Positions 21,306 to 32,206 of a DNA stretch of 64,000 nucleotides are shown one piece after another. Positions within the stretch are counted from its first letter, which is position 1. Every line of letters begins with the position of its first letter. Position numbers and translations under genes: made by a program. The notes under the pieces are model-generated. The model worked only from the letters and a program-made list of their open reading frames with translations, was not told where the DNA came from and did not search any database. Origin of the DNA: Sphingomonas kyeonggiensis (GTDB lineage Bacteria; Pseudomonadota; Alphaproteobacteria; Sphingomonadales; Sphingomonadaceae); the NCBI RefSeq assembly GCF_030812785.1, contig NZ_JAUSTJ010000002.1:1364001-1428000 (forward strand), read 5' to 3'.

Positions 21306-22943
21306 CTATTGCTCGATGATCAGCACGTCCACCACGGGCTTCTTGCCCGTGTAGCGCACTGCGGCCCGGCGCACCGCCAGGCGGATCGACTCGCGCAGCC
21401 GCTCGATATCGCCCTTGCCGTCCTTCTTCACGGCTTCGCGCGCGGCGTCGGACGCCTCGGCGATGAAGTCCTCGCGGTCCTCCTCGACGGGAATGCCCTG
21501 CAGGCGGATCTGCGGCTCGCCGGCGAGCTTGCCATTGCGGATCACCACCGCCGCACTGATCTGGCCGTAGAGCGCCACGCGCCGCCGCTCGGTGATCGTC
21601 GTGCCGTCGGCCGGCAAGATGATGTCACCGTCGAGCACGAGCCGCCCCACCGGCGCCTCGCCGATCTTGGACGGGCCGTCGGGCGCGAGACGGATGATGT
21701 CGCCATTCACCTGGCGGATCGCCCTCGGCACGCCCTGCTCCAGTGCGAAGCGGGCCTGCTCGTACATGTGGCGGACCTCGCCGTGCACCGGCACGACGAT
21801 CTCGGGCCGGATCCACTTGTACATCTCGGCCAGCTCGGGGCGGCCCGGATGGCCGGAGACATGGATGAAGGCCTGGCGGTCGGTGATCAACTCGACGCCC
21901 TTGCTCGCCAGCGTGTTCATGATCCGCCCGATCGCGATCTCGTTGCCCGGGATCTGGCGCGAGGAGAACACCACCGTGTCGCCCTCATGCACCTTGAGGA
22001 CGTGGCTGCCTTCGGCGATGCGGTTGAGCGCGGCGCGCGGCTCGCCCTGGCCGCCGGTGGCGACGATCAGCACCTTGTTCGCCGGCAGCGCCATCGCCGC
22101 CTCGAAGTCCACCGTCTCGGGGAAGTCGCGCAGATAGCCGGTCTGCTTGGCGACGCGGATGATCCGGTCGAGCGAGCGCCCGGCGACGCACAGCTCGCGC
22201 CCGGTGTCGCGGGCAACCTCGCCCAAAGTCTGCAGCCGCGCGGCGTTGGACGCGAAGGTGGTGACCAGCACACGCCCCCTGGCGGCGCCGATGACCTGGT
22301 CGAGCCCCTCACGGACCGCCGCCTCCGATCCCGAGGCCTCGGGGTTGAAGACATTGGTCGAGTCGCAGACCAAAGCGAGCACGCCCTTGTCGCCGATCGC
22401 GGTCAGCTCCTCGGCCGTCGAGGCGCCGCCCAGCGCCGGGGCGTCGTCGAGCTTCCAGTCGCCGGTGTGGAAGACGCTGCCGTACGGCGTCTCGATCAGC
22501 ACGGCATTGCCCTCGGGGATCGAATGGGCGAGCGGCGTATAGGTGATGCGGAACGGCCCGAGGTTGAACGGCCCCTCCTCATCGACCACGTTGAGCTCGA
22601 CCTTCTCCTCAAGGCCCTCTTCCTCGAGCTTGCCGCGGATCAGGCCGGCGGTGAACGGAGTGGCATAGAGCGGCACGTCGAGCTCGCCCGCCAGATAGGG
22701 CAGCGCGCCGATATGGTCTTCATGGCCGTGGGTCAGCACGATGCCGAGCAGGTCGTCGATCCGCTCCTCGATGAACTGCAGGTCGGGCAGGATCACGTCG
22801 ATGCCCGGATATTCCGGGGTGCCGAAGGTGATGCCGCAATCGACCATCAGCCACTTGCCCTGGCAGCCATAGAGATTGACGTTCATGCCGATCTCGCCCG
22901 AGCCGCCGAGCGCGAGGAACAGGAGTTCTTTTTCAGGGGTCAC
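21306..22943 (-). CDS. rnj: Ribonuclease J
   Basis: 545 residues. RNase J is a metallo-beta-lactamase-fold enzyme with endonuclease and 5'-3' exonuclease activity on RNA. The N-terminal catalytic motif is VLTHGHEDHIGALPYL (HxHxDH, ~residue 70-85), with FHTGDWKLD and CDSTN, then the beta-CASP region (VLVTTFASNAARLQTL, ATGGQGEPRAALNRIA) and HVSGHPGRPEL. The C-terminal domain ends PVVDVLIIEQ. It follows coaX after a 13-base gap. Confidence 0.95.
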   Translation of the reverse strand: MTPEKELLFLALGGSGEIGMNVNLYGCQGKWLMVDCGITFGTPEYPGIDVILPDLQFIEERIDDLLGIVLTHGHEDHIGALPYLAGELDVPLYATPFTAGLIRGKLEEEGLEEKVELNVVDEEGPFNLGPFRITYTPLAHSIPEGNAVLIETPYGSVFHTGDWKLDDAPALGGASTAEELTAIGDKGVLALVCDSTNVFNPEASGSEAAVREGLDQVIGAARGRVLVTTFASNAARLQTLGEVARDTGRELCVAGRSLDRIIRVAKQTGYLRDFPETVDFEAAMALPANKVLIVATGGQGEPRAALNRIAEGSHVLKVHEGDTVVFSSRQIPGNEIAIGRIMNTLASKGVELITDRQAFIHVSGHPGRPELAEMYKWIRPEIVVPVHGEVRHMYEQARFALEQGVPRAIRQVNGDIIRLAPDGPSKIGEAPVGRLVLDGDIILPADGTTITERRRVALYGQISAAVVIRNGKLAGEPQIRLQGIPVEEDREDFIAEASDAAREAVKKDGKGDIERLRESIRLAVRRAAVRYTGKKPVVDVLIIEQ

Positions 22944-22956
22944 TTGGTTTCCTCGG

Positions 22957-23730
22957 TCAACGGCTGCGTTCCCACAGCATCGCCAACCCTTGAATGGTCA
23001 GATCGGGTTCGATCACGTCGAATATGGGGGTGCGCTTCTCGAAAAGCACGGCCAGGCCGCCGGTGGCGATGACTTTGACCGGACGGCCGATCTCCGCCTT
23101 CATCCGAGCGACCAGCCCCTCGATCATCGCGACATAGCCCCAATAGATGCCGATATGCATCTGGTCGACGGTGTTGCGGCCCACCACGCTGGTCGTGGCC
23201 GGCGCAGTGATCGCTATGCGTGGCAGCTTGGCGGCGGCAGTCACCAGCGCGTCGAGGGAGAGGTTGATGCCCGGTGCGATGATCCCGCCCTTGTAGGCGC
23301 CGCGATAGTCGACCACCTCGAAGGTGGTGGCGGTGCCGAAATCGATGATGATCAGGTCGCCCGGATGCCGGAAATGGCCGGCGATCATGTTCAGCGCCCG
23401 GTCGGCGCCAAGCCCCTGCGGCTCCTCGACGTCGAGCGGGAAGCCCCATTCGGCCTTGCCCTGCCCGGCGATCACCGCCTCGGTCTTGAAATACTTGCTG
23501 GCGAGCACCTGCAGGTTGTGCAGCGCCCGCGGCACCACCGTGCCGATGATCACGCCGGTCACATCGGCGCGGTCATAGCCTTCAAGGTTGAGCAGCTGGC
23601 TCAGCCACACCGCATATTCGTCCGCAGTGCGCCGGGGATCGGTGGCGATCCGCCAGCGCGCGCGGACTTCCTGCCCCTCCAGCAGGGCGAAGACGACATT
23701 GGTGTTGCCGGCATCGATGGCGAGCAGCAT
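22957..23730 (-). CDS. coaX: Type III pantothenate kinase
   Basis: 257 residues from the ATG at 23730 (the frame is open further upstream, inside birA). It phosphorylates pantothenate, the first step of CoA synthesis. The ASKHA nucleotide-binding fold is clear: [19 protein letters not shown] at the start, GADRALN (~105), [13 protein letters not shown] with the catalytic Asp (~130), [11 protein letters not shown], and ATGGLAVLF at the second phosphate loop. It lies 11 bases downstream of birA and 13 upstream of rnj, in the conserved birA-coaX-rnj order. Confidence 0.95.
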   Translation of the reverse strand: MLLAIDAGNTNVVFALLEGQEVRARWRIATDPRRTADEYAVWLSQLLNLEGYDRADVTGVIIGTVVPRALHNLQVLASKYFKTEAVIAGQGKAEWGFPLDVEEPQGLGADRALNMIAGHFRHPGDLIIIDFGTATTFEVVDYRGAYKGGIIAPGINLSLDALVTAAAKLPRIAITAPATTSVVGRNTVDQMHIGIYWGYVAMIEGLVARMKAEIGRPVKVIATGGLAVLFEKRTPIFDVIEPDLTIQGLAMLWERSR

Positions 23731-23741
23731 TTCCGGGCCTC

Positions 23742-24512
23742 TCAGAGCAGGAACACGTCTGCGGCGTGAATGACACGGCTGGTGCCGTCGGCCAAGCGCA
23801 GGATGAGCGCACCTTCGCTGTCGAGCCCGCCGAACAACCCGTCGATGCTGCTCCCATCGGCCAGGCGAGCGGTGAGCGCAGTGCCGATCGGGTGAGCCCG
23901 GACAAGCCAGCGCTCGCGCACCGGCGCGATCCCGTCCCGCCAGCGCGACACCCAGCGGGCAAAGCTCTCGGCAAGCGTCTCGGCGAAAAGCTGCGGATCG
24001 GGCGTGACGCCGTGGGTCGCTAGGCTCGTCGCCTTGCGATCCAGGTCTTCGGGGTGATGGGCCAGATTGACGCCAAAGCCGAGGATGACGGCATCCCCTA
24101 CCCGCTCGAGCAGGATACCTGAGAGCTTCGCACCGTCGATGAGAACATCGTTCGGCCATTTCAGCATGGGTTCTCCCCGGCGAAGGCCGGGGCCCAGACT
24201 TGCAGTCTGGAATGCTGAGACTGGGCCCCGGCCTTCGCCGGGGAAAAGGAAGGTCGAGACAGTCTCTTCAAGCGCCACTGCAGCCACGAGCGCGAGCGTC
24301 GCTGGCGATGGTTCACCCTGGCGCGTCCGCACCAGCGTCGAGACATAGAGATTGCCGAGCGGCGACTGCCAGGCACGGCCCTGTCGGCCCTTGCCCGCGG
24401 TCTGCCGCTCGGCTCTCAGCCACAGACCCTCGCCCGCCCCGTTCCGGGCGAGCTCGGCCATGTCGGCATTGGTCGATCCCGTCTCGGCGACGGTCCGAAC
24501 GGTCGCGGTCAG
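23742..24512 (-). CDS. birA: Biotin--[acetyl-CoA-carboxylase] ligase with an in-frame palindromic insertion
   Basis: About 256 residues. It joins biotin to the carboxyl carrier protein. Visible motifs: ETGSTNADM (biotin/ATP site), [22 protein letters not shown] (the GRGRxGR loop), [20 protein letters not shown] and [14 protein letters not shown]. No regulatory helix-turn-helix. Between ALEETVS and MLKWPND about 27 extra residues ([13 protein letters not shown]...GLRRGEP) are encoded by a full family A palindrome at 24171-24247. The start is unclear: no ATG, GTG or TTG precedes the essential GSTN motif near the nuoN stop; CTG at 24512, overlapping that stop (CTGA), is the best guess. Confidence 0.85.
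   Translation of the reverse strand: MTATVRTVAETGSTNADMAELARNGAGEGLWLRAERQTAGKGRQGRAWQSPLGNLYVSTLVRTRQGEPSPATLALVAAVALEETVSTFLFPGEGRGPVSAFQTASLGPGLRRGEPMLKWPNDVLIDGAKLSGILLERVGDAVILGFGVNLAHHPEDLDRKATSLATHGVTPDPQLFAETLAESFARWVSRWRDGIAPVRERWLVRAHPIGTALTARLADGSSIDGLFGGLDSEGALILRLADGTSRVIHAADVFLL
24171..24247. repeat. Family A palindrome inside the birA coding sequence
   Basis: The arms 24175-24197 (CCCCGGCGAAGGCCGGGGCC-CAG) and 24221-24243 are a perfect 23-bp inverted repeat around a 23-base centre. It is the GGGGCCCAG subtype, also seen at 52648-52726. The element length keeps birA in frame, with no stop. Confidence 0.93.
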
Positions 24513-25957
24513 AACAGCGCCTTCGCGGCTGCGCCGGTCCAGACTTCGAGGAAGCCCAGCAGCGGCCAGCCCAGCGGCGAGATCACCACCGCGGAGATCA
24601 CCAGCAACAGGCCCTCGACGGGATCCGTGCGGCCACCAAAGGCAGGCGCCGGCTCGTCGAAGTACATCACCTTGACGATCTTGAGGTAGTAGTAGGCACC
24701 AATCGTCGAGGCGGCCGCAGCCACTGCGGCGAAGACGAACAGGCCCGCATGGACCGCCGCCAGGAACACCTGCAACTTCGAGAAGAAGCCGAGCAGCGGC
24801 GGGATGCCGGCGAGGCTGAACATGAAGATCGCCATCGCCACCGCGAGCCCCGGGCGGGTACGCGACATGCCGGCCAGGCTCGCGATCGTCTCGACCGGGC
24901 GGCCCTCCGCATCGCGCATCTGCAGCACGACCAGGAAGCTGCCCAGCGTCATCACGACGTAGATCGCGACATAGTAGAGCACGCTCGACACGCCCGCTTC
25001 GCCGCCTGCGGCCAGGCCGACCAGCGCGAAGCCGACATTGGCGATCGAGGAGTAGGCAAGCAGGCGCTTGATGTTGTCCTGACGGATCGCCGCAACCGAG
25101 CCGAAGATGATCGAAGCCAGCGAGGCGAAGATCACGATCTGGCGCCAGTCGGCGATCGCCGGGCCCATCGCATCGATGGCGACGCGGGTCGCGAGCGCGA
25201 TCGCGGCGACCTTCGGGGCCGAGGCGAAGAACGCCGTCACCGGGGTCGGCGCGCCTTCGTACACGTCGGGCGTCCACATGTGGAACGGCACGGCCGACAT
25301 CTTGAAGGCAAGACCCGAGAAGACGAACACCAGGCCGAACAGCAGCCCGGTCTTCTGCTCGCCAGAGGCATAGGCGTCGGCGATGCCCGAGAAGAGCGTG
25401 GTGCCCGAGAAGCCGTAGACCAGCGAGATGCCGTAGAGCAGGATGCCCGAGGCCAGCGCGCCGAGGACGAAATACTTCAGGCCCGCTTCGGCCGAGCGCG
25501 TGTCGCGACGCATGAAGCTGGCGAGGATGTAGGCCGAGAGGCTCTGCAGCTCGAGGCCGACATAGAGGCTCATCAGGTCGCCCGCCGAGACCATCATACC
25601 CATGCCGGCTGCCGAGAGCAGGATCAGCACCGGATATTCAGGCCGCAGGTCGTCGCCCGAGGTTTCCGCAAAGAAGCGCGGCGCGATCAGGATCGAGACG
25701 CCGGCAGCGAGGAAGATCAGCGCCTTGGCGAAGGCGGCGAACATGTCAGGGCGATAGAGCCCGCCAAAGGCCTCGCCACCCGCCGAAGCGGGGCCGGCGA
25801 GCGAGATGCCAGCGCCGATCAGCACGGCGATTGCAGTCCAGCTTACCAGCCTGGTCGATTGGGCACCGCCCCAAGCGGCGACGAGCATGAGGAGGATGGC
25901 GCCCACAGCGAGCACCAGCTCGGGCAGCGCCATCATCAATTGCAGCGAATAGTTCAT
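24509..25957 (-). CDS. nuoN: NADH-quinone oxidoreductase subunit N
   Basis: 482 residues, about 14 transmembrane helices. One of three antiporter-like proton-pumping subunits of complex I. Conserved features are AGDLMSLYVGLELQSLSAYI with the key Glu in TM5, FKMSAVPFHMWTPDVYEGAP, and DNIKRLLAYSSIANVGFALV with the broken-helix lysine. Its ATG overlaps the nuoM stop (TGATG). It is the last nuo gene; birA begins at or within its stop. Confidence 0.97.
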   Translation of the reverse strand: MNYSLQLMMALPELVLAVGAILLMLVAAWGGAQSTRLVSWTAIAVLIGAGISLAGPASAGGEAFGGLYRPDMFAAFAKALIFLAAGVSILIAPRFFAETSGDDLRPEYPVLILLSAAGMGMMVSAGDLMSLYVGLELQSLSAYILASFMRRDTRSAEAGLKYFVLGALASGILLYGISLVYGFSGTTLFSGIADAYASGEQKTGLLFGLVFVFSGLAFKMSAVPFHMWTPDVYEGAPTPVTAFFASAPKVAAIALATRVAIDAMGPAIADWRQIVIFASLASIIFGSVAAIRQDNIKRLLAYSSIANVGFALVGLAAGGEAGVSSVLYYVAIYVVMTLGSFLVVLQMRDAEGRPVETIASLAGMSRTRPGLAVAMAIFMFSLAGIPPLLGFFSKLQVFLAAVHAGLFVFAAVAAAASTIGAYYYLKIVKVMYFDEPAPAFGGRTDPVEGLLLVISAVVISPLGWPLLGFLEVWTGAAAKALF

Positions 25958-27519
25958 CAGTGCGCCTCCCCGTGCGCAGCAGGGGCAGCTTCGTGATGGG
26001 CGGCAGGCGCAGGCTTGCCGACGGTCGGGGCCGAGTCACCGGCAGGCGCGGCACGCTCGAGGCGGGCGACCAGCTTCTCCACGTCGCCGCGCATCGGCTT
26101 CATGAAGCTCTCCGGATAGACGCCCATCCAGAGGGTAACCGCAGCCAGCGCGCCGAGCATGGCGAACTCGCGCAGGTCGAGATCCGGCATCGCCTTCACA
26201 TCGTCCTTGGTCAGGTCGCCAAAGGCGACGCGACGGTAGAGGTACAGCATGTATGCCGCGCCCAGGATGATGCCGGTGGTGCCGAGCAGCGCGTAGAGCG
26301 TCGAGACCTGGTACAGGCCGGCAAGGCTCAGGAACTCGCCGATGAAGTTGCTGGTGCCCGGCAGGCCGACAGAGGCCATGGTGAACAGCAGGAACAGCAC
26401 GGCATAGCGCGGCATGTTGATCGCAAGGCCGCCGTAGCGGTCGATCTCGCGGGTGTGCAGGCGATCATAGATCACGCCGACGCAGAGGAAGAGCGCGCCC
26501 GAGACCACGCCGTGGCCGAGCATCACCATCATCGCGCCCTCGATGCCCTGCGCATTGAGCGCGAACAGGCCGAAGGTCACGATCGCCATGTGGGCGACCG
26601 ACGAATAGGCGATCAGCTTCTTCATGTCGCTCTGCACCAGGGCGACGAGCGAGGTGTAGACCACCGCTACGGCCGAGAGCAGGAACACGAGCCAGATGAA
26701 CTGAGCCGAGGCTTCCGGGAACATCGGCAGCGAGAAGCGCAGGAAGCCATAGCCGCCCAGCTTCAGCAGCACGCCCGCCAGGATGACCGAACCGGCGGTC
26801 GGCGCCTGCACGTGCGCGTCGGGAAGCCAGGTGTGGACCGGCCACATCGGCATCTTCACCGCGAACGAGGCGAAGAAGGCCAGCCACAGCCATGTCTGCA
26901 CATGCGCCGGGAAGTCGTGCTGCATCAGCACCGGGATCGAGGTCGTGCCGGTGGTCAGGATCATGTAGATGATCGCGATCAGCATCAGCAGCGAGCCGAG
27001 CAGCGTGTACAGGAAGAACTTGTACGACGCGTAGATGCGGTTGGCGCCGCCCCAGATGCCGATGATCAGGAACATCGGGATCAGTCCGCCTTCGAAGAAG
27101 ACGTAGAACAGCATCAGGTCCTGCGCGGCGAAGGTGCCGATCATCAGCACTTCGGTGGCGAGGAACGCAGCCATGTATTCCGGCACGCGCTTCTCGATCG
27201 AGAGCCAGCTCGCCCCGATGCAGATCGGCATCAGGAAGACCGACAGGGCGATCAGCAGCAGCGCGAAACCGTCGATGCCCAGCGCCCAGGCGAACTCGGC
27301 GCCGCCGATGCCGAACAGGCGGACATGCTCGACGAACTGCCATTGGGCAGCGCCGTCGCCGGTCTGGAAGTTCGCCCAGAGCAGGATGCCGAGCGCCAGA
27401 TCGACGAAGGTGGCGGCGAGCGCGAGCCAGCGCGCGCCCTGCGCGTTGAGGAACAGGCAGGCGACCGCGGCAATCGCGGGCACCGCCAGCATGACGGTGA
27501 GGATCGGGAAGCCGCTCAT
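25957..27519 (-). CDS. nuoM: NADH-quinone oxidoreductase subunit M
   Basis: 520 residues, 14 transmembrane helices, antiporter-like complex I subunit. Seen: [20 protein letters not shown] (TM5 Glu), [20 protein letters not shown] and [20 protein letters not shown]. The C-terminal ~35 residues ([18 protein letters not shown]) are a His/Ala/Pro-rich tail beyond the usual end. Its start overlaps the nuoL stop by four bases (ATGA). Confidence 0.97.
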   Translation of the reverse strand: MSGFPILTVMLAVPAIAAVACLFLNAQGARWLALAATFVDLALGILLWANFQTGDGAAQWQFVEHVRLFGIGGAEFAWALGIDGFALLLIALSVFLMPICIGASWLSIEKRVPEYMAAFLATEVLMIGTFAAQDLMLFYVFFEGGLIPMFLIIGIWGGANRIYASYKFFLYTLLGSLLMLIAIIYMILTTGTTSIPVLMQHDFPAHVQTWLWLAFFASFAVKMPMWPVHTWLPDAHVQAPTAGSVILAGVLLKLGGYGFLRFSLPMFPEASAQFIWLVFLLSAVAVVYTSLVALVQSDMKKLIAYSSVAHMAIVTFGLFALNAQGIEGAMMVMLGHGVVSGALFLCVGVIYDRLHTREIDRYGGLAINMPRYAVLFLLFTMASVGLPGTSNFIGEFLSLAGLYQVSTLYALLGTTGIILGAAYMLYLYRRVAFGDLTKDDVKAMPDLDLREFAMLGALAAVTLWMGVYPESFMKPMRGDVEKLVARLERAAPAGDSAPTVGKPAPAAHHEAAPAAHGEAH

Positions 27520-29609
27520 CGCGCGATCACCCAGGTCAGCGCGGCAGTGAGGCCGATCAGCATGATGAAGGCATAGGCGTAGACATATCCGGATTGCAGC
27601 TTGGCAGTGACCCCACCGCCGAGCTGGACGACCTTGGCGACACCATTCGGGCCGAACCGGTCGATCGTGGCTTCGTCACCCTGCTTCCAGAACAGGCGGC
27701 CGATCGCGAAGGCGGGGCGCACGAACAGGAAGTTGTAGAGCTCGTCGAAATACCACTTGTTGAGCGAGAAGAGGTACAGCGGGCGGAACGCCTCGGCGAA
27801 CTTCGCGGGGAAGCTCGGCGACACGATGTACGCGCCATACGCAATGGCCAGGCCGCTCAGCATCGCGATCGTCGCGCTGAGCTTCACCCACACCGGCACC
27901 TCGTGCATCGCGTGCATCAGATGCTCGTTGAAGGCGACGGCGCCGTGCCAATAGGTCTCGCCAGCGCTCGGCTCGATGAAGAAGCCGTGGAAGACGAAGC
28001 CGGCGAAGATCGCGCCCAGCGTGAGGACGATCAGCGGGATCAGCATCACGATCGGGCTCTCGTGCGGGTGATAGCCCGCCGTGCCCTCATGGCCGTGATC
28101 GTGCAGGATCTCGTCGGCGGTCGGCGTGTGGCCGGCACCTTCGTCCTCAGCAGCTTCTTGACCGTGCGCATGATCGTCATGGCCGTGGCCATGGTGATCG
28201 TGGACCGCATGCTGGATGTGCTCCGAGCCCGCCCAGCGCGGCTTGCCGTGGAAGGTCAGGAACACCAGGCGCCAGCTGTAGAAGCTGGTGAGCAGCGCGA
28301 CGAACACGCCGACCCAGAAGGCGCTGGTCTGGCCAGCGGCATAGCTCGCCTCGATGATCGCGTCCTTCGAGTGGAAGCCGGCGAAGCCGAAGGCGGTGTT
28401 GCCGAAGATGCCGGGGATGCCCACGCCGGTGATGGCGAGCGTGCCGAACATCATCGTCCAGTAGGTGACCGGGATCTTCTTCCACAGGCCGCCATAGTAG
28501 CGCATGTCCTGCTCGTGGTGCATCGCGTGGATCACCGAGCCGGCCCCCAGGAACAGCAGCGCCTTGAAGAAGGCGTGCGTGAACAGGTGGAACATCGCCG
28601 CGCCATAGGCGCCGACGCCGGCGGCGAAGAACATGTAGCCGAGCTGCGAGCAGGTCGAATAGGCGATCACGCGCTTGATGTCGGTCTGCGTCGTGCCGAC
28701 GGTCGCGGCGAAGAAGCAGGTCGCGGCGCCGACAAAGGTCACCACGCCGAGCGCGACGGCGCTCTGCTCGAACATCGGCGACATGCGGCAGACCATGAAC
28801 ACGCCGGCGGTCACCATGGTCGCGGCGTGGATCAGCGCCGACACCGGGGTCGGGCCTTCCATCGCGTCGGGAAGCCAGGTGTGCAGGCCGAGCTGCGCCG
28901 ACTTGCCCATCGCGCCGACGAACAGCAGCAGGCAGAGCACCGTCATCGTGTCGAAGCGGGCGCCGAGGAAGCCGATGGTCGAGCCGTGCATGTTCGGCGC
29001 AGCGGCGAGGATCGTCGGGATGTCGATCGTGCCGAACACCAGGAAGGTGCCGAAGATGCCGAGCATGAAGCCCAGGTCACCGACGCGGTTCACCACGAAG
29101 GCCTTGATCGCGGCGGCGTTGGCCGAAGGCTTGCGGAACCAGAAGCCGATCAGCAGGTACGACGCGAGGCCCACGCCTTCCCAGCCGAAGAACATCTGGA
29201 CGAGGTTGTTGGCCGTCACAAGCATCAGCATCGCGAAGGTGAACAGCGAGAGATAGGCGAAGAAGCGCGGCTGATCCGGCTCCTCCGACATATAGCCCCA
29301 GCTATAGAGGTGCACGAGGAAGGAGACGCTGGTCACCACCACGAGCATCACCGCGGTCAGGCTGTCGACACGCAGCGCCCAGTCGACCTGCATCGAGCCG
29401 CTCAGCATCCAGGTGAACACCGGCGAGATCGTCGGCTCGGCATGGCCGCCGAGATACTGGAGGAAGATCGGCCACGACAGGGCGCACGCCGCGAACAGCG
29501 AAACCGTGGTGACGAGCTTCGGGAAGGTGCTGCCGAACGCCTTGTTGGAAAGGCCGGCAACGGCTGCCGCGATCAGCGGCAGGAATACGATGAAATAGAT
29601 CGGCGACAT
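27516..29609 (-). CDS. nuoL: NADH-quinone oxidoreductase subunit L
   Basis: 697 residues. The largest antiporter-like subunit, with the long lateral helix at the C-terminus. Motifs: [20 protein letters not shown] (TM5), [40 protein letters not shown] and [21 protein letters not shown] strongly His/Asp-rich loop ([20 protein letters not shown], ~470-500) precedes the last helices and may bind metal. Upstream, a family A pair separates it from nuoK, the widest gap in the operon. Confidence 0.97.
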   Translation of the reverse strand: MSPIYFIVFLPLIAAAVAGLSNKAFGSTFPKLVTTVSLFAACALSWPIFLQYLGGHAEPTISPVFTWMLSGSMQVDWALRVDSLTAVMLVVVTSVSFLVHLYSWGYMSEEPDQPRFFAYLSLFTFAMLMLVTANNLVQMFFGWEGVGLASYLLIGFWFRKPSANAAAIKAFVVNRVGDLGFMLGIFGTFLVFGTIDIPTILAAAPNMHGSTIGFLGARFDTMTVLCLLLFVGAMGKSAQLGLHTWLPDAMEGPTPVSALIHAATMVTAGVFMVCRMSPMFEQSAVALGVVTFVGAATCFFAATVGTTQTDIKRVIAYSTCSQLGYMFFAAGVGAYGAAMFHLFTHAFFKALLFLGAGSVIHAMHHEQDMRYYGGLWKKIPVTYWTMMFGTLAITGVGIPGIFGNTAFGFAGFHSKDAIIEASYAAGQTSAFWVGVFVALLTSFYSWRLVFLTFHGKPRWAGSEHIQHAVHDHHGHGHDDHAHGQEAAEDEGAGHTPTADEILHDHGHEGTAGYHPHESPIVMLIPLIVLTLGAIFAGFVFHGFFIEPSAGETYWHGAVAFNEHLMHAMHEVPVWVKLSATIAMLSGLAIAYGAYIVSPSFPAKFAEAFRPLYLFSLNKWYFDELYNFLFVRPAFAIGRLFWKQGDEATIDRFGPNGVAKVVQLGGGVTAKLQSGYVYAYAFIMLIGLTAALTWVIAR

Positions 29610-29620
29610 CAGATGAACCT

Positions 29621-29702
29621 CGTCACCCCGGCGAAAGCCGGGGTCTCAGGCGAGAGCGCGGGACAGGAGCCGCACGAGATCCCGGCTTTCGCCGGGATGA
29701 CG
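29621..29702. repeat. Family A palindrome pair inside the nuo operon (nuoK-nuoL gap)
   Basis: CGTCACCCCGGCGAAAGCCG-GGGTCTC faces GAGATCCCGGCTTTCGCCGG-GATGACG with ~28 bases between. It fills nearly the whole 109-base gap between nuoK and nuoL, where the other junctions overlap or lie within 33 bases. Confidence 0.92.
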
Positions 29703-29718
29703 GAATTGGGCACGCGCA

Positions 29719-30024
29719 TCATCCCTTCATCCGATTGACGTCTTCGACCGAGATCGTGCCGCGGCCGCGGAAGTAGATTACGAGGATTGCGAGACCGATC
29801 GCCGCTTCGCCAGCAGCAACGGTGAGCACGAACATCGCGAACACCTGGCCGACCAGGTCATGCAGCGCGTTCGAGAACGCAACGAGGTTCAGGTTCACGG
29901 ACAGCAGGATCAACTCGATCGCCATCAGGATGACGATGAGGTTCTTGCGGTTCATGAAGATGCCCAGCACGCCGAGCGTGAACAGGATCGCGCTGACGAC
30001 GAGATAGTGCGTAAGGGTGATCAC
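29719..30024 (-). CDS. nuoK: NADH-quinone oxidoreductase subunit K
   Basis: 101 residues, three transmembrane helices, Mrp-like proton-channel subunit. It has [20 protein letters not shown] with the conserved TM2 Glu, [12 protein letters not shown], and [20 protein letters not shown] with the TM3 Glu. Its start overlaps the nuoJ stop by four bases. Confidence 0.97.
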   Translation of the reverse strand: MITLTHYLVVSAILFTLGVLGIFMNRKNLIVILMAIELILLSVNLNLVAFSNALHDLVGQVFAMFVLTVAAGEAAIGLAILVIYFRGRGTISVEDVNRMKG

Positions 30025-30632
30025 AGCTCGACCCCCTGCCCCACGGGATGGTTCACGTTGCGGGTCGCGTCCTTGGCGCGGCGTTGGACCTGCCGGCTGA
30101 TCTTCTGCGGCTTGACGTCGGTGCGCGGACGCAGCGTCAGCACGATCGCGCCGATCATCGCGACGAGCAGCACCAGGCCGGCGCCCTCGAACACGAACAG
30201 GTAGCGGGAATAGAGAAGCTGGCCGATCGCCTCGATGTTGTTCACCTTGGCGTCGATCGGCGCGATGCGGCGGCCGAGCTGCAGCGTGCCGGCGCTATAG
30301 GCGCCAACCGCGATCAGGATCTCGGCGACCAGCGCAACAGCAAGCGCGAAGCCCACCGCGGCGTACTTCATCACGCCCGCGCGCAGCTCTGCGAAGTCGA
30401 TGTTGAGCATCATGACTACGAACAGGAACAGCACGGCGACGGCGCCGACATAGACGATGACGAGCAGCATCGCGATGAACTCGGCATTGGCGAGCACCAT
30501 CAGACCCGCGGCGTTGAAGAACGCCAGGATGAGCCACAGGACGGAATGGACCGGGTTGCGGGACAGTATGGTGAAGGCGCCGGAGACGCACACCACTGCC
30601 GCAAACAGGTAAAAGGCGAGAAGCTGGATCAC
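30021..30632 (-). CDS. nuoJ: NADH-quinone oxidoreductase subunit J
   Basis: 203 residues, five transmembrane helices. [20 protein letters not shown] and [20 protein letters not shown] (the TM3 pi-bulge segment) identify NuoJ of the membrane arm. The C-terminal ~35 residues are basic and hydrophilic ([20 protein letters not shown]). It begins 33 bases after nuoI, one of two non-overlapping junctions in the operon. Confidence 0.96.
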   Translation of the reverse strand: MIQLLAFYLFAAVVCVSGAFTILSRNPVHSVLWLILAFFNAAGLMVLANAEFIAMLLVIVYVGAVAVLFLFVVMMLNIDFAELRAGVMKYAAVGFALAVALVAEILIAVGAYSAGTLQLGRRIAPIDAKVNNIEAIGQLLYSRYLFVFEGAGLVLLVAMIGAIVLTLRPRTDVKPQKISRQVQRRAKDATRNVNHPVGQGVEL

Positions 30633-30665
30633 GGAATCGGATGGCCCCTGTAGATTGGCGTGCGC

Positions 30666-31154
30666 TTAACGGTACGGTGCATCGGCGGCAAGGTTCGCGG
30701 CGATCGCGCGCTCCCAGCGGTCACCGTTCGCGAGCAGCTTCTCCTTCTGGTAGATCAGCTCCTCACGGGTCTCGGTGGCGAACTCGAAGTTCGGGCCTTC
30801 GACGATGGCATCCACGGGGCAAGCCTCCTGGCAAAGCCCGCAATAGATGCACTTGGTCATGTCGATGTCGTAGCGCGTGGTGCGGCGGCTACCGTCCTCG
30901 CGCGGTTCGGCCTCGATGGTGATCGCCAGCGCCGGACACACCGCCTCGCACAGCTTGCACGCGATGCAGCGCTCTTCGCCGTTCGGATAACGGCGCAGCG
31001 CATGCTCGCCGCGGAAGCGGGGCGAGATCGGGTTCTTCTCATAGGGATAGTTGATCGTCGCCTTGGGCTTGAAGAAATACTTCAAGGTCAAGGCGTGCGC
31101 CTTCACGAACTCCCAGAGGGTCCAGGTCTTGATGAAATGGGCGACGGTGCTCAT
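30666..31154 (-). CDS. nuoI: NADH-quinone oxidoreductase subunit I
   Basis: 162 residues from the ATG at 31154. It carries clusters N6a and N6b of the peripheral arm in two ferredoxin motifs, [16 protein letters not shown] and [36 protein letters not shown] precedes the first cluster, as in other alphaproteobacteria. The ATG overlaps the nuoH stop by four bases. Confidence 0.98.
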   Translation of the reverse strand: MSTVAHFIKTWTLWEFVKAHALTLKYFFKPKATINYPYEKNPISPRFRGEHALRRYPNGEERCIACKLCEAVCPALAITIEAEPREDGSRRTTRYDIDMTKCIYCGLCQEACPVDAIVEGPNFEFATETREELIYQKEKLLANGDRWERAIAANLAADAPYR

Positions 31155-32206
31155 GCGGGCACTCCAACCCGGGCCAGCATGAGGTACCCGGAAACGAGGA
31201 AGACGAAGAGAAGCGACAGCGGCAGGAAGATCTTCCAGCCCAGGCGCATCAGCTGGTCGTAGCGGTACCTGGGCACCGTGGCCTTCACCCAGCTGAAGCA
31301 GAAGAAGAAGAAGCACATCTTGGCGAGCAGCCAGATGATGCCCGGCACGTAATAGAGCGGCGCCCAGTCGATCGGCGGCAGGTAGCCGCCCCAGAACAGC
31401 GTCGCGTTCAGCGCGCACATCAGGATGACATTGGCATACTCGCCCAGCCAGTAGAGCGCGAAGGCCATCGACGAATATTCGGTCTGATAGCCCGCGACGA
31501 GCTCGCTCTCGGCCTCGGTGAGGTCGAACGGCGCACGCTGCGTCTCGGCCAGCGACGAGATGAAGAACACGATCGCCATCGGGAAGAGCAGCGGGTTGGC
31601 GAAATAGCCGTTCACCCAGCCGAAGATCGCCGAGCCCTTCTGCGCCTCGACGATATCGCCCAGGTTGAAGGTGCCGGCCCACAGCACGACCGAGATCAGC
31701 ACGAAGCCGATCGAGACTTCATAGCTCACCATCTGCGCCGCAGCGCGGATCGCCGAGTAGAACGGGTATTTCGAGTTCGAGGCCCAGCCCGCCAGGATGA
31801 TACCATAGACGCCGAGCGACGACGCGGCGAGCACGTAGAGCAGGCCGACATTGATGTGCGACAGCGCGACGTTCGCCTGGAACGGCACCACCGCCCACAC
31901 AATCAGCGCCACCGTGAAGGTGATGATCGGCGCGAGCAGGAACAGCGTCTTGTTGGCGCCCGACGGGATGATGGTTTCCTGCAGGAAGACCTTGAGGCCG
32001 TCCGCGAACGACTGGAGCAGACCGAGCGGACCGACCACGTTCGGGCCGCGACGCAGCGCCATCGCCGCCCAGATCTTGCGGTCGACATAGATGATCATCG
32101 CCACCGCCAGCATCAGCGGCAGGGAGATCAGCAGGATGCCGGCGATCGTGGCCACGAACCATGCCCATTCGAAGGGCAGGCCGAGCCATTGGAAAAACGG
32201 GGTCAT
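31151..32206 (-). CDS. nuoH: NADH-quinone oxidoreductase subunit H
   Basis: 351 residues, eight transmembrane helices, forming the quinone chamber with NuoB and NuoD. Conserved: [54 protein letters not shown] (acidic loop) and [20 protein letters not shown]. Its start overlaps the nuoG stop by four bases. Confidence 0.98.
   Translation of the reverse strand: MTPFFQWLGLPFEWAWFVATIAGILLISLPLMLAVAMIIYVDRKIWAAMALRRGPNVVGPLGLLQSFADGLKVFLQETIIPSGANKTLFLLAPIITFTVALIVWAVVPFQANVALSHINVGLLYVLAASSLGVYGIILAGWASNSKYPFYSAIRAAAQMVSYEVSIGFVLISVVLWAGTFNLGDIVEAQKGSAIFGWVNGYFANPLLFPMAIVFFISSLAETQRAPFDLTEAESELVAGYQTEYSSMAFALYWLGEYANVILMCALNATLFWGGYLPPIDWAPLYYVPGIIWLLAKMCFFFFCFSWVKATVPRYRYDQLMRLGWKIFLPLSLLFVFLVSGYLMLARVGVPA

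Noticed and set aside
28140..28200. His-rich loop of NuoL considered as a separate metal-binding gene
   Set aside because: It is in frame within NuoL between two membrane helices with no start or ribosome site of its own.
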